Below, in pieces: positions 40,692-49,373 of a stretch of 56,601 nt of DNA. Within the stretch, counting starts at the first letter, position 1. Every line of letters begins with the position of its first letter. Origin of the DNA: JAYRSJ01 sp041920215 (lineage in GTDB: Bacteria; Pseudomonadota; Gammaproteobacteria; Burkholderiales; Burkholderiaceae_C); assembly GCA_041920215.1 (NCBI GenBank), contig JAYRSJ010000027.1, positions 1 to 56,601 on the forward strand, written 5' to 3'. The position numbers and the translations under genes are program-made. The notes beneath the pieces are model-generated. The model saw only the letters and a list, made by a program, of their open reading frames with translations. It was not told where the DNA came from and did not search any database.

Positions 40692-42445
40692 AGCACTTCG
40701 GAAGCGAAGTCCGCCAGGCGCGAACGCTCGCCGCGGGCCAGCGTCACATGGCCGCTATGGCCCCAGCCCTTGAAGCGGTCTACCGCATAGGTCAGGCCCG
40801 AGCTGCCCTCGGTCAGATAGGGCGTGTCGATCTGGGCCAGATTGCCCAGGCAGACGATCTTGGTGCCGGGGCCGGCGCGGGTGATCAGGGTCTTCATCTG
40901 CTTGGGCGTCAGGTTCTGCGCCTCGTCGATGATGACGAACTTGTTCAGGAAGGTGCGGCCGCGCATGAAGTTCAGGCTCTTGATCTTGATCTTGCTGCGC
41001 ACCAGGTCATTGGTCGCGGCGCGGCCCCATTCACCGGCCGAACCGTCGCCGCGTGCCAGCACCTCCAGGTTGTCGTCCAGTGCGCCCATCCACGGGCCCA
41101 TCTTCTCTTCCTCGGTGCCGGGCAGGAAGCCGATGTCTTCGCCCACCGGCACGGTGACACGGGTGACGATGATCTCGCTGTAGCGACGCTCGTCCAGCAC
41201 CTGCTGCAATCCGGCGGCCAGCGTCATCAGGGTCTTGCCGGTGCCGGCGGTACCGGTCAGCGTGATGAAGTCGCAGTCGGGATCGGTGAGCAGATTGAGC
41301 GCGAAGTTCTGCTCGCGGTTGCGGGCGGTGACGCCCCACACCGAGTGCTTCTGGTGGCCGTAGTCCTTCAGGGTCTTGAGCACCGCGGTCTTGCCGGTGA
41401 TCTCGGTGACCTTGGCATACAGGGCCGCTGCCCCGGGCGCCTCCAGGTAGACGAACTCATTGATGAGCAGCGAGGGCACCAGCGGGCCGCTGATGCGGTA
41501 GAAGGTGCTGCCGCCCTGCTGCCAGCTCTCCATGGTCTTGCCATGGCGTTCCCAGAAATCGGCCGGCAGGGCCTGCACGCCGGTGTAGAGCAGGTCGGCG
41601 TCTTCCAGCGCCTTGTCGTTGCGGTAGTCCTCGGCCGCCAGGCCCAGGGCACGCGCCTTGATGCGCATATTGATGTCCTTGGACACCAGCACCACCTCGC
41701 GGCCCGGGTGCAGGGCCTTGAGCGCGATCACCACGCCCAGGATCTGGTTGTCGGCCTTTCCTTGAGGCAGGCCCTGGGGCAAGGGCATGTCGACCAGTTG
41801 GGTCTGGAAGAAGAGCTTGCCGCCGGCCTCGCGATGGCCGGTATGGGCCAGGGCCAGGCCCTTGGCCATCTCTTCCAAGGTGCTGCTCTGCAGGCTGGCG
41901 GCCAGGGCGTCAAGCTCGCGGCTGACCTGGCGCACATTGCGAGCAACCTCGGACATGCCCTTCTTGTGCCCGTCCAGCTCTTCCAGCGTGATCATCGGCA
42001 GGTAGATGTCGTGTTCCTCGAAGCGGTACAGCGACATCGGGTCGTGCATCAGCACATTGGTGTCCAGCACGAAGAGCTTGGTCACCCCGCCGGACTTGGC
42101 CTTGCCGTTGGCTTTGCCCGCAGGCTTGGCCGGCCGGCTGCTGCCGGCGGTGGCAGCGCTGCTGCGGCTGACGACGGGGAACTGCGTCTGCGCCGGCGTT
42201 GCCTCCAGCGCGACGGGCTCGGCCGTGCGCGGCTTGCGTGCCATGCTGCCGCTCTTGGCCGGCGCGGCAGCGCTGCGGGCTGCGGCGACGGCCTGCGTCG
42301 GCAGGGCTGCTGCGGTGGTGGGCGCCAGCAGCGGGGCTTCGCGCGGCGCCTGGGCAGCGGGGCGTTTGCTCGGCATCAGCTTGTCGGAGTAGGCGGAGGC
42401 GTCGAGCGTGGCGGCGCGCTTGGTCGGGGCTTTGGGCAGGGGCAT
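40688..42445 (-). CDS. PIN domain-PhoH ATPase fusion (PhoH2-like)
   Basis: A 585-residue protein. Residues 1-120 are low-complexity and Ala/Pro/Lys-rich. A PIN nuclease domain follows (KLFVLDTNVLMHDP, ITLEELDGHKKG). The C-terminal PhoH ATPase has Walker A GTAGTGKTLM and Walker B FVIIDEAQNLTPKQMK. PIN-PhoH proteins act as RNA unwinding/cleaving enzymes in some bacteria; function here is inferred from the family. The extended disordered N-terminus is longer than in most relatives. The downstream HAD gene overlaps by four bases. Upstream lies a 321-bp leader with two hairpins. Confidence 0.92.
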   Translation of the reverse strand: MPLPKAPTKRAATLDASAYSDKLMPSKRPAAQAPREAPLLAPTTAAALPTQAVAAARSAAAPAKSGSMARKPRTAEPVALEATPAQTQFPVVSRSSAATAGSSRPAKPAGKANGKAKSGGVTKLFVLDTNVLMHDPMSLYRFEEHDIYLPMITLEELDGHKKGMSEVARNVRQVSRELDALAASLQSSTLEEMAKGLALAHTGHREAGGKLFFQTQLVDMPLPQGLPQGKADNQILGVVIALKALHPGREVVLVSKDINMRIKARALGLAAEDYRNDKALEDADLLYTGVQALPADFWERHGKTMESWQQGGSTFYRISGPLVPSLLINEFVYLEAPGAAALYAKVTEITGKTAVLKTLKDYGHQKHSVWGVTARNREQNFALNLLTDPDCDFITLTGTAGTGKTLMTLAAGLQQVLDERRYSEIIVTRVTVPVGEDIGFLPGTEEEKMGPWMGALDDNLEVLARGDGSAGEWGRAATNDLVRSKIKIKSLNFMRGRTFLNKFVIIDEAQNLTPKQMKTLITRAGPGTKIVCLGNLAQIDTPYLTEGSSGLTYAVDRFKGWGHSGHVTLARGERSRLADFASEVL

Positions 42446-42542
42446 GAGGGGTGCTAATGGGGCGGGGTTCAGGGCGCGATGAATCGCGCGCCAGGGATGA
42501 GCTTGCCGTGGGGCTTTGGGCAGACGCTGGCGGCCTGGGCCA

Positions 42543-42580
42543 TAAAAGCAAAAAGCCGCGCAGACAGGATCTGGGCGGCT
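42543..42580 (-). terminator. terminator-like hairpin in the leader of the PhoH gene
   Basis: On the minus strand AGCCGC (42580-42575) pairs with GCGGCT (42559-42554) around a 15-base loop, then TTTTGCTTTT follows. Placed between bcp and PhoH on the strand of both, it is either a second bcp terminator or an attenuator of the PhoH-HAD message. Confidence 0.5.
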
Positions 42581-42688
42581 GGCTTGGGGGCGGCGGCGCT
42601 GGGCTCGGGCATGGCTTGATTATGCACAAAGCCCCGTGACGCCCAGCCGCAGCGGCCGTGGCGTCCGCCAGCGCGGCCTGCAAACAAC

Positions 42689-42722
42689 AAAGCCGGCCGG
42701 ACTTGCGTCCAGGGCCGGCTTT
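42689..42722 (-). terminator. rho-independent terminator of bcp
   Basis: AAAGCCGGCC (42689-42698) and GGCCGGCTTT (42713-42722) form a ten-base-pair stem with an inner GGAC-TTGC-GTCC hairpin. On the minus strand it is followed by a GTTGTTTG tail, 45 bases after the bcp stop. Confidence 0.85.
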
Positions 42723-42766
42723 GGCACTGATACTGGGCAGCTGGGTGCGTGGCGGTCAACAAGACC

Positions 42767-43246
42767 TCAGGCCGCTTCCTTCTTCAGCGACTTGACGGCC
42801 TTCAACACTTCGTCCACATGGCCGGCCACCTTGATGCCACGCCATTCGGCGCGCAGCACGCCGCCGGCATCGATCAGGAAGGTCGAGCGCTCGATGCCCT
42901 TGACCTTCTTGCCGTACATGATCTTGTTCTTCACGACGCCGAACATATGGCAGAGCTTCTCTTCCGTGTCGGCGATCAGCTCGAAGGGCAGTTCCAGGTT
43001 CTGCTTGAACTTGTCGTGCGAGACCATGTTGTCGCGCGATACGCCCAGCACCACGGCGCCGGCCTTGACGAAGTCCTTGTGCCTGTCGCGGAACTGCATG
43101 GCTTCGGTGGTGCAACCCGGCGTGTTGTCCTTGGGGTAGAAGTACAACACCACGGCTTGACCCAGGAAGGCCTGCGGTGTGAACTTCACGCCGCCGGTGG
43201 CAAGAGCTTCAATTTCCGGAAGGGGTTTGTTGAGCGCTGGCGTCAT
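42767..43246 (-). CDS. bcp: Bcp/PrxQ-type thiol peroxidase
   Basis: A 159-residue peroxiredoxin that reduces hydroperoxides with thioredoxin-type electrons. Peroxidatic Cys is residue 45 in YPKDNTPGCTTEAMQFRD. The nearby resolving cysteine of E. coli BCP (five residues on) is replaced by Met; the only other cysteine is residue 99 (EKLCHMFG). So it is a 1-Cys or distant-Cys form. The start is set by a -10 box TATAAT at 43296-43291: transcription would begin near 43284, so the in-frame ATG at 43282 is too close and ATG 43246 is used. Confidence 0.93.
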   Translation of the reverse strand: MTPALNKPLPEIEALATGGVKFTPQAFLGQAVVLYFYPKDNTPGCTTEAMQFRDRHKDFVKAGAVVLGVSRDNMVSHDKFKQNLELPFELIADTEEKLCHMFGVVKNKIMYGKKVKGIERSTFLIDAGGVLRAEWRGIKVAGHVDEVLKAVKSLKKEAA

Positions 43247-43290
43247 GAGGCGTTCTGTAGTGATGGTGCCCGAGTCGGGCATAGCCAGCG

Positions 43291-43296
43291 ATTATA
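43291..43296 (-). promoter_or_regulatory. -10 box of bcp
   Basis: Perfect TATAAT on the minus strand, 45 bases before the chosen bcp ATG. No -35 match is present at 16-18 bases upstream, so an activator such as OxyR or another sigma may be needed; I see no defined OxyR site. Confidence 0.55.
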
Positions 43297-43395
43297 CGGG
43301 CAACGCCTAGCCCGGCCCCGGACTGTGCCGGTCGCTCGTTTGGGGGATAGCCCTAGGTGACGCGCTGCCGCGGCGGGCGGTGGGCCGCAGCGGCC

Positions 43396-43773
43396 TCAGT
43401 CAGCTTCGAAAAGCAGGGCCGCCAGCACGCTGCGTCCCTCGCTGGCCAGCACGTTGTAGGTGCGGCAGGCGGCGGCCAGGTCCATGGTCTCGACACCGAT
43501 GCGGGCCGCGATCAGACAGCGGTACAGGGCCGGGCGAGCAAAGCGCAGCCGACTGCCGCTGCCGAACACCACCAACTCCGGCCGCAGCGCGAGGATCTGC
43601 TCAAAATGCGCCTCGGCCAGGTCCTCGAAGTGCTGCAGGCCCCAGTCCTGCACCTCGCCGCGCCAGGGCACCAGCACGCTGCGCTGATGCGGCTGGCCAT
43701 TGACCCAGACCTGGCGGCCCTCATGGCGCGAAATGCTGTTGCCGCCCTGCGGCTCGTCGAGTTGAAACTTCAT
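43396..43773 (-). CDS. Mth938-like domain (DUF498/NDUFAF3-like) protein
   Basis: A 125-residue single-domain protein with the Mth938/NDUFAF3 fold pattern: strand-rich start, ALRPELVVFGSGSRLRF and the C-terminal GVETMDLAAACRTYNVLASEGRSVLAALL. Homologues in mitochondria (NDUFAF3) help complex I assembly; bacterial members are of unproven function. The gene is alone, divergent from the aminotransferase gene at 43934 and upstream of bcp on the same strand. Confidence 0.85.
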   Translation of the reverse strand: MKFQLDEPQGGNSISRHEGRQVWVNGQPHQRSVLVPWRGEVQDWGLQHFEDLAEAHFEQILALRPELVVFGSGSRLRFARPALYRCLIAARIGVETMDLAAACRTYNVLASEGRSVLAALLFEAD

Positions 43774-43933
43774 TGCGTTGTCCGGGCGAAGCCAGCTTGC
43801 GTTTTTTGCGAAACCAGCGCGGCGCTCGCTGGGGAAAGCCCTGCTACCCTGTGTTCAAATTCCAGGCCTTGCATTGCAGCATATCTTGTGTGTCCCCGTG
43901 CCACGAGAGGCCGCCCTCACCGGAGTCCCCGTC

Positions 43934-45160
43934 TTGAAGCCCATCGCCAAGTCCAGCAAGCTCGCCAATGTCTGCTACGACATCCGTGGTCCGGTGCTCG
44001 ACAAGGCGCGCCAGATGGAGGAAGAGGGCCAGAAGATCATCAAGCTGAACATCGGCAATATCGCCGCCTTCGGCCTGGAGCCCCCGGACGAGATCGTGCA
44101 GGACATGATCCGCAATCTGCCTGCCGCTGCCGGCTACACCGACTCCAAGGGCCTGTTTGCACCGCGCAAGGCGGTGGTGCACTACGCGCAGGAGAAGCAG
44201 ATCGCCGGCGTCACCGTCGACGATGTCTATCTGGGCAACGGCGCCTCGGAGCTGATCGTGATGGCGCTCAACGCCCTGCTGGACAACGGCGACGAGGTGC
44301 TGCTGCCGGCGCCCGACTACCCGCTCTACACCGCCGCCGTGGCGCTGTCGGGCGGCAATCCGGTGCATTACATCTGCGACGAGAGCAGCGACTGGTTCCC
44401 CGACATCGCCGACATCAAGGCCAAGATCACGCCCAACACCAAGGCCATCGTCGTCATCAACCCGAACAACCCGACGGGGGCACTCTATCCGGAGAGCCTG
44501 CTGCGGGAAATCGTCGAGGTCGCCCGTCAGCACCAACTGATCATCATGGCCGACGAGATCTACGACAAGACCTTGTTCGACGGCAACACCCACACCAGCA
44601 TCGCCTCGCTGGCCGACGATGTGCTGTGCCTGACCTTCAACGGCCTGTCCAAGAACTACCGTTCCTGCGGCTACCGCGCTGGCTGGATGATCGTCTCGGG
44701 CGAGAAGCGCCATGCCAAGGACTACATCACCGGCCTGAACATGCTGGCCTCGATGCGCCTGTGCGCCAACACGCCGGGCCAGCTGGCGATTCAGACCGCG
44801 CTGGGCGGCTACCAGAGCATCAAGGATCTGGTGGCGCCCACGGGCCGCCTGTGCCGCCAGCGCGATCTGGCCTATGAGCTGCTGAGCCAGATTCCCGGCG
44901 TCAGCGTGGTCAAGCCCAAAGCGGCGCTCTATATGTTCCCCCGTCTGGACCCCAAGATCTACCCGATCGAGGACGACCAGCAGTTCGCCTACGAGCTGCT
45001 GGCCGAGGAAAAGGTGCTGATCGTGCAGGGGACGGGCTTCAACTGGATAGCTCCCGATCACTTCCGCCTGGTCTTCCTGCCCAATACGGACGATCTGCGC
45101 GAGGCCATTGGCCGCATCGAGCGTTTCCTGACGCATTACCGCAAGCGTCACAGCACCTGA
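43934..45160 (+). CDS. alanine-type PLP aminotransferase (AlaA/AlaC-like)
   Basis: A 408-residue class I aminotransferase like AlaA/AlaC, making alanine from pyruvate and glutamate. It has CYDIRGPVLDKARQMEEEG near the N-terminus, VINPNNPTGA, ADEIYDKTLFDG and FNGLSKNYRSCGYRAGW with the PLP lysine. No ATG opens the frame in the right place. TTG 43934 gives the family N-terminus (KPIAKSSKLANV) and has GGAG eight bases before it; upstream codons back to 43778 are unlike the family. The hom gene follows after 21 bases. Confidence 0.9.
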   Translation: MKPIAKSSKLANVCYDIRGPVLDKARQMEEEGQKIIKLNIGNIAAFGLEPPDEIVQDMIRNLPAAAGYTDSKGLFAPRKAVVHYAQEKQIAGVTVDDVYLGNGASELIVMALNALLDNGDEVLLPAPDYPLYTAAVALSGGNPVHYICDESSDWFPDIADIKAKITPNTKAIVVINPNNPTGALYPESLLREIVEVARQHQLIIMADEIYDKTLFDGNTHTSIASLADDVLCLTFNGLSKNYRSCGYRAGWMIVSGEKRHAKDYITGLNMLASMRLCANTPGQLAIQTALGGYQSIKDLVAPTGRLCRQRDLAYELLSQIPGVSVVKPKAALYMFPRLDPKIYPIEDDQQFAYELLAEEKVLIVQGTGFNWIAPDHFRLVFLPNTDDLREAIGRIERFLTHYRKRHST

Positions 45161-45181
45161 CAACCTGAGCAAAGAGACACC

Positions 45182-46492
45182 ATGAAAGCGATCAAAGTCG
45201 GCCTCCTGGGCATCGGCACCGTGGGTAGCGGCACCTTCAATGTGCTGCGCCGCAATCAGGCGGAGATTCGTGGCCGCGCCGGCCGCGGCATCGAGATTGC
45301 GATGGTGGCCGACCTCAACACCGAGCGCGCCCGTGAGATCGTCGGCGACGCCGCGCTGGTGGTGAGCGACGCCCGCCAGGTGATCGCCAATCCCGACATC
45401 GACATCGTCGTCGAGCTGATCGGCGGCTACGGCATTGCCAAGGCCCTGGTGCTGGAGGCCATCGCTGCCGGCAAGCATGTGGTCACCGCCAACAAGGCCC
45501 TGCTGGCCGTGCATGGCACCGAGATCTTCGCGGCGGCCCGCGCCAAGGGCGTGATGGTGGCCTTCGAGGCCGCGGTGGCCGGTGGCATTCCCATCATCAA
45601 GGCATTGCGCGAGGGCCTGACCGCCAACCGCATCGAGTGGATCGCCGGCATCATCAATGGCACGACCAATTTCATCCTCTCGGAAATGCGCTCCAAGGGC
45701 CTGGACTTCGGCGTGGTGCTGAAGGAGGCCCAGCGCCTGGGCTATGCCGAGGCCGACCCCACCTTCGATATCGAGGGGGTCGATGCCGCGCACAAGGCCA
45801 CGATCATGAGCGCGATCGCCTTCGGCATTCCGGTGCAGTTCGACCGTGCCCATGTCGAGGGCATCACCCAGCTGCAGGCCGCTGACATCAGGTACGCCGA
45901 GCAACTGGGCTATCGCATCAAGCTTCTGGGGCTAACCCGTCGTCGCGACGATGGTATCGAGCTGCGTGTGCATCCGACGCTGATTCCGACCAACCGCCTG
46001 ATCGCCAATGTCGAGGGCGCGATGAACGCGGTGGTGGTGCAGGGCGATGCGGTCGGCACCACGCTGTATTACGGCAAGGGCGCCGGCGCCGAACCCACCG
46101 CCTCGGCGGTGATCGCCGATCTGGTCGACATCACCCGGCTGCACACCGCCGACCCCGAGCACCGCGTGCCGCATCTGGCCTTCCAGCCCGGCTCGATGAG
46201 CGACACGCCTATCCTGGCCATGGACAAGGTGCAGACTGCCTTCTACCTGCGCCTGTGCGTGGCCGACCAGGCTGGCGTGCTGTCCAGCATCACGACCATC
46301 CTGGCCGAGAACGACATCTCGATCGACGCCGTGCTGCAGCGGGAATCGGCCGAGGGCGAGAAGCAGACCGACCTGATCATCCTGACCCACGACACCGTCG
46401 AAGGCCGGATGAACAAGGCACTGGCGCAGATGCAGGCGCTGGATACCGTGCTGGCGCCCATCGTGCGCATCCGTAAAGAGGAACTGGCCTGA
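45182..46492 (+). CDS. hom: homoserine dehydrogenase
   Basis: A 436-residue enzyme reducing aspartate semialdehyde to homoserine for threonine and methionine. It has VGLLGIGTVGSGTFNVL (NAD(P) fold), TANKALLA, the catalytic GIINGTTNFILSEM and AEADPTFDIEGVDAAHK. A C-terminal ACT domain (about residues 352-436, FYLRLCVADQAGVLSSITTILAENDISIDAVLQ) indicates allosteric control, usually by threonine. The stop shares a base with the thrC start. Confidence 0.97.
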   Translation: MKAIKVGLLGIGTVGSGTFNVLRRNQAEIRGRAGRGIEIAMVADLNTERAREIVGDAALVVSDARQVIANPDIDIVVELIGGYGIAKALVLEAIAAGKHVVTANKALLAVHGTEIFAAARAKGVMVAFEAAVAGGIPIIKALREGLTANRIEWIAGIINGTTNFILSEMRSKGLDFGVVLKEAQRLGYAEADPTFDIEGVDAAHKATIMSAIAFGIPVQFDRAHVEGITQLQAADIRYAEQLGYRIKLLGLTRRRDDGIELRVHPTLIPTNRLIANVEGAMNAVVVQGDAVGTTLYYGKGAGAEPTASAVIADLVDITRLHTADPEHRVPHLAFQPGSMSDTPILAMDKVQTAFYLRLCVADQAGVLSSITTILAENDISIDAVLQRESAEGEKQTDLIILTHDTVEGRMNKALAQMQALDTVLAPIVRIRKEELA

Positions 46493-47895
46493 TGCGCTAC
46501 ATCAGCACCCGTGGCGACCTGAACGACAGATCCGGCGAACGCGCTTTCTGCGAAATCCTGCTGGAAGGCCTGGCGCCCGACGGCGGGCTCTATCTGCCCG
46601 TGCAGTACCCCAAGGTCGACGACGCCACCCTGACGAAGTGGCGCGGTCTGGCCTATGCCGATCTGGCCTTCGAGATCCTGTCGCTGTACATCGACGACAT
46701 CCCGGCCGAGGATCTGCGCGCAATCACCCGCCGCACCTATACCGAGGCGGTGTTCGGTACGCCGCAGATCACGCCGCTCAAAGCCCTGGAGCCGGGTCTG
46801 GCGCTGCAGGCCCTGTCCAACGGGCCCACGCTGGCCTTCAAGGACATGGCGATGCAGCTGCTGGGCCAGCTCTTCGAGTATGAGCTGGGCCGGCGCGGCG
46901 AGACCCTGAACATCCTCGGCGCCACCTCCGGCGACACCGGTAGCGCGGCCGAGTACGCGATGCGCGGCAAGGCCGGCATCAATGTCTTCATGCTCTCGCC
47001 GCATGGCCGCATGAGCCCCTTCCAGCAGGCCCAGATGTTCAGCCTGCAGGACGCCAATATCCACAATATCGCGGTGCAGGGCGTGTTCGACGATTGCCAG
47101 GACATCGTCAAGGCGGTGTCCAACGATCTGGATTTCAAGCGCAGGCACAAGATCGGCACCGTCAACTCGATCAACTGGGCGCGTCTGCTGGCCCAGGTCG
47201 TCTACTACTTCGCCGGTTATCTGCAGGCGACGACGAGCAACGAGCAGAAGGTCAGCTTCACCGTGCCCTCGGGCAACTTCGGCAACGTCTGCGCCGGCCA
47301 TGTTGCGCGCATGATGGGCCTGCCGATCGCGCAGCTGGTGGTGGCGACCAACGAGAACGATGTGCTGGACGAGTTCTTCCGCACCGGCAGCTACCGCCCG
47401 CGTGGCGCGTCCGAGACGCATGAAACCTCCAGCCCCTCGATGGACATCTCCAAGGCCAGCAATTTCGAACGCTTCGTGTTTGATCTGCTGGGCCGCGACG
47501 GCAGCAGGGTCAAGGCCCTGTTCGCGGCCGGCGGCTTCGTATTGACGGCCGAGGAGAAGGCCCACATCGCAGGCTTCGGCTTTGTCTCCGGCTCCAGCAG
47601 CCATGCCGACCGCCTGGCGACGATACGGCTGTGCCACCAGCGCTATGGCCAGCTGATCGACACCCACACGGCCGATGGCCTGAAAGTGGCGCTCGAGCAG
47701 CGCCAGCCCGGCATCACGATGCTGGTGCTGGAGACCGCGCTGCCGGCCAAGTTCGCCGCCACCATCCGCGAGGCGCTTGGCATCGAGCCGCCGCGCCCGG
47801 CGGGGCTCGAATCTATCGAGGCCCTGCCCAAACGGGTCACGGTGATGCCGGTCGATACCGAAGCCGTCAAGGCCTTCATCCACGCCCATGTCTGA
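46492..47895 (+). CDS. thrC: threonine synthase
   Basis: A 467-residue PLP enzyme turning phosphohomoserine into threonine, of the longer class. It has the FKDMAMQLLGQLFEYEL segment with the PLP lysine, NILGATSGDTGSAAEYA, and TVPSGNFGNVCAGHVARMMGLPI. ATG 46492 overlaps the hom stop (TGATG); AAAGAGGA gives the ribosome site. No thrB (homoserine kinase) lies in between; it must be elsewhere. Its end overlaps moeA by eight bases. Confidence 0.97.
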   Translation: MRYISTRGDLNDRSGERAFCEILLEGLAPDGGLYLPVQYPKVDDATLTKWRGLAYADLAFEILSLYIDDIPAEDLRAITRRTYTEAVFGTPQITPLKALEPGLALQALSNGPTLAFKDMAMQLLGQLFEYELGRRGETLNILGATSGDTGSAAEYAMRGKAGINVFMLSPHGRMSPFQQAQMFSLQDANIHNIAVQGVFDDCQDIVKAVSNDLDFKRRHKIGTVNSINWARLLAQVVYYFAGYLQATTSNEQKVSFTVPSGNFGNVCAGHVARMMGLPIAQLVVATNENDVLDEFFRTGSYRPRGASETHETSSPSMDISKASNFERFVFDLLGRDGSRVKALFAAGGFVLTAEEKAHIAGFGFVSGSSSHADRLATIRLCHQRYGQLIDTHTADGLKVALEQRQPGITMLVLETALPAKFAATIREALGIEPPRPAGLESIEALPKRVTVMPVDTEAVKAFIHAHV

Positions 47896-49123
47896 AGCCA
47901 AGCCCTTGCGCGCGGCCATGCAGAGTCTCGATGAGGCCTTGCAGCGCCTGCTGAGCGCGGTCGAGCCGCTGGACTCGTTCGACACGCTGCCCACTGCCGA
48001 GGCCTTGGGCCGGGTGCTGGCCGCCGATGTGGTCTCGAGCCTGGATGTGCCTCCGGCCGACAACACCAGCATGGACGGCTATGCGCTGCGTGCTGCCGAT
48101 ATGGCAAGACCTGGCACCGTGCTGCCGGTTGCGCAGCGTGTGCCGGCCGGCGTGGTCGGCGCGGTCCATCAGCCCGGCACTGCCGCCCGCATCTTCACCG
48201 GCGCGCAGATCCCGCTGGGCGCCGACGCGGTGGTGATGCAGGAGCAGTGCGAGGCCCTGGCTGGCGAAGGTCTGGGTGCGGTGCGCATCCATGCCGAGGT
48301 GCAGGCAGGCCAATGGATACGGCGCCGAGGCGAGGACGTGCAGCAGGGCAGTACGGTGCTGGCTGCAGGCCACCGGCTCGACGCCGCCGCGCTGGGCTTG
48401 GCGGCCTCGGTGGGTGCGGCCGCGCTGACGGTGGCACACCGCCCGCGTGTCGCGCTGTTTTCCACCGGCGATGAGTTGGTGATGCCCGGTGAGCCGCTGA
48501 AACCCGGTGCGATCTACAACAGCAACCGTTTCACGCTGCGCGGTCTGCTGCAAGGTCTGGGTTGCGAAGTCGTCGATTTGGGCATCGTGCCCGACAACTT
48601 GGATGCCACCCGCGCCGCGCTGCGCGAAGCCGCCGCTCGCTCCGACCTCATCATCACCTCGGGCGGTGTCTCGGTCGGCGAAGAGGACCATCTGCGCCCG
48701 GCCGTGCAGGCCGAGGGCTCGCTGGACCTATGGCAGATCGCGATCAAGCCTGGCAAGCCCCTTGCCTTCGGTCGTGTCCAGGACGCCTGGTTCATCGGCC
48801 TGCCCGGCAATCCGGTGTCCAGCTTCGTGACCTTTTTGCTGCTGGTGCGGCCGGTGATCCTGCGTCTGCAGGGCGCCACCGCGCTGGCGCCGCGGCGCTA
48901 CCGTCTGCGCGCCGATTTCGCCTGGCCCCGCCCGGACCGGCGCCAGGAGTTCCTGCGCGTGCGCCTGAATGCCGCCGGCGGTCTGGACCTCTTCCCCAAC
49001 CAGAGCTCGGGCGTGCTGACCTCGGCCGTCTGGGGCGATGGCCTGCTGGACAACCCCGCGGACCAGGCGATCACGGCCGGCGACACGGTGGCCTTCATCC
49101 CGTTCTCTGAGCTGCTGTCATGA
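47888..49123 (+). CDS. moeA: molybdopterin molybdotransferase MoeA
   Basis: A 411-residue enzyme that inserts molybdate into adenylylated molybdopterin. Domains in order: MoeA N-terminal region with PPADNTSMDGYALRAAD, the MoCF_biosynth domain with LFSTGDELV, SGGVSVGEEDHLRP and KPGKPLAFG, GLPGNPVSS, and the C-terminal beta domain. It overlaps thrC by eight and moaD by four bases, so a Mo-cofactor unit is joined to the threonine genes. Confidence 0.96.
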   Translation: MSEAKPLRAAMQSLDEALQRLLSAVEPLDSFDTLPTAEALGRVLAADVVSSLDVPPADNTSMDGYALRAADMARPGTVLPVAQRVPAGVVGAVHQPGTAARIFTGAQIPLGADAVVMQEQCEALAGEGLGAVRIHAEVQAGQWIRRRGEDVQQGSTVLAAGHRLDAAALGLAASVGAAALTVAHRPRVALFSTGDELVMPGEPLKPGAIYNSNRFTLRGLLQGLGCEVVDLGIVPDNLDATRAALREAAARSDLIITSGGVSVGEEDHLRPAVQAEGSLDLWQIAIKPGKPLAFGRVQDAWFIGLPGNPVSSFVTFLLLVRPVILRLQGATALAPRRYRLRADFAWPRPDRRQEFLRVRLNAAGGLDLFPNQSSGVLTSAVWGDGLLDNPADQAITAGDTVAFIPFSELLS

Positions 49124-49371
49124 GCATCACCGTGCGTTATTTCGCCTCGCTGCGCGAGGCCCTGGGTCCGGTCGAGACCGTCGCCTGGGCGCAAGACCTG
49201 ACCCTCGCCGGGCTGCGCGATCAGCTGCTGGCACGCGGCGAGCCGCATGCCAGCGCGCTGGCGCGCGGCAGGTCGCTGCGCTGCGCGCTGAACCAGCAGC
49301 TGGCCAAGGAAGAGGCGCTGATCCCGGACGGCGCCGAGGTCGCCTTCTTTCCGCCGGTGACTGGCGGCTGA
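49120..49371 (+). CDS. moaD: molybdopterin synthase small subunit MoaD
   Basis: An 83-residue ubiquitin-fold sulfur carrier ending in PPVTGG; the terminal GG is thiocarboxylated to donate sulfur to molybdopterin. ITVRYFASLREALG is the common N-terminus. It overlaps moeA by four bases. The large subunit gene moaE, which normally follows moaD in this group, is absent from this place; a SAM decarboxylase gene is there instead. Confidence 0.95.
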   Translation: MSITVRYFASLREALGPVETVAWAQDLTLAGLRDQLLARGEPHASALARGRSLRCALNQQLAKEEALIPDGAEVAFFPPVTGG

Positions 49372-49373
49372 GC

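Larger units (their letters stand above)
42446..42766. other. 321-bp intergenic region between bcp and the PhoH gene
   Basis: No gene supported. It holds two minus-strand hairpin structures: the bcp terminator at 42689-42722 and a second with a T-rich tail at 42543-42580. The latter is about 100 bases upstream of the PhoH ATG, which has no strong ribosome site. Confidence 0.65.
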
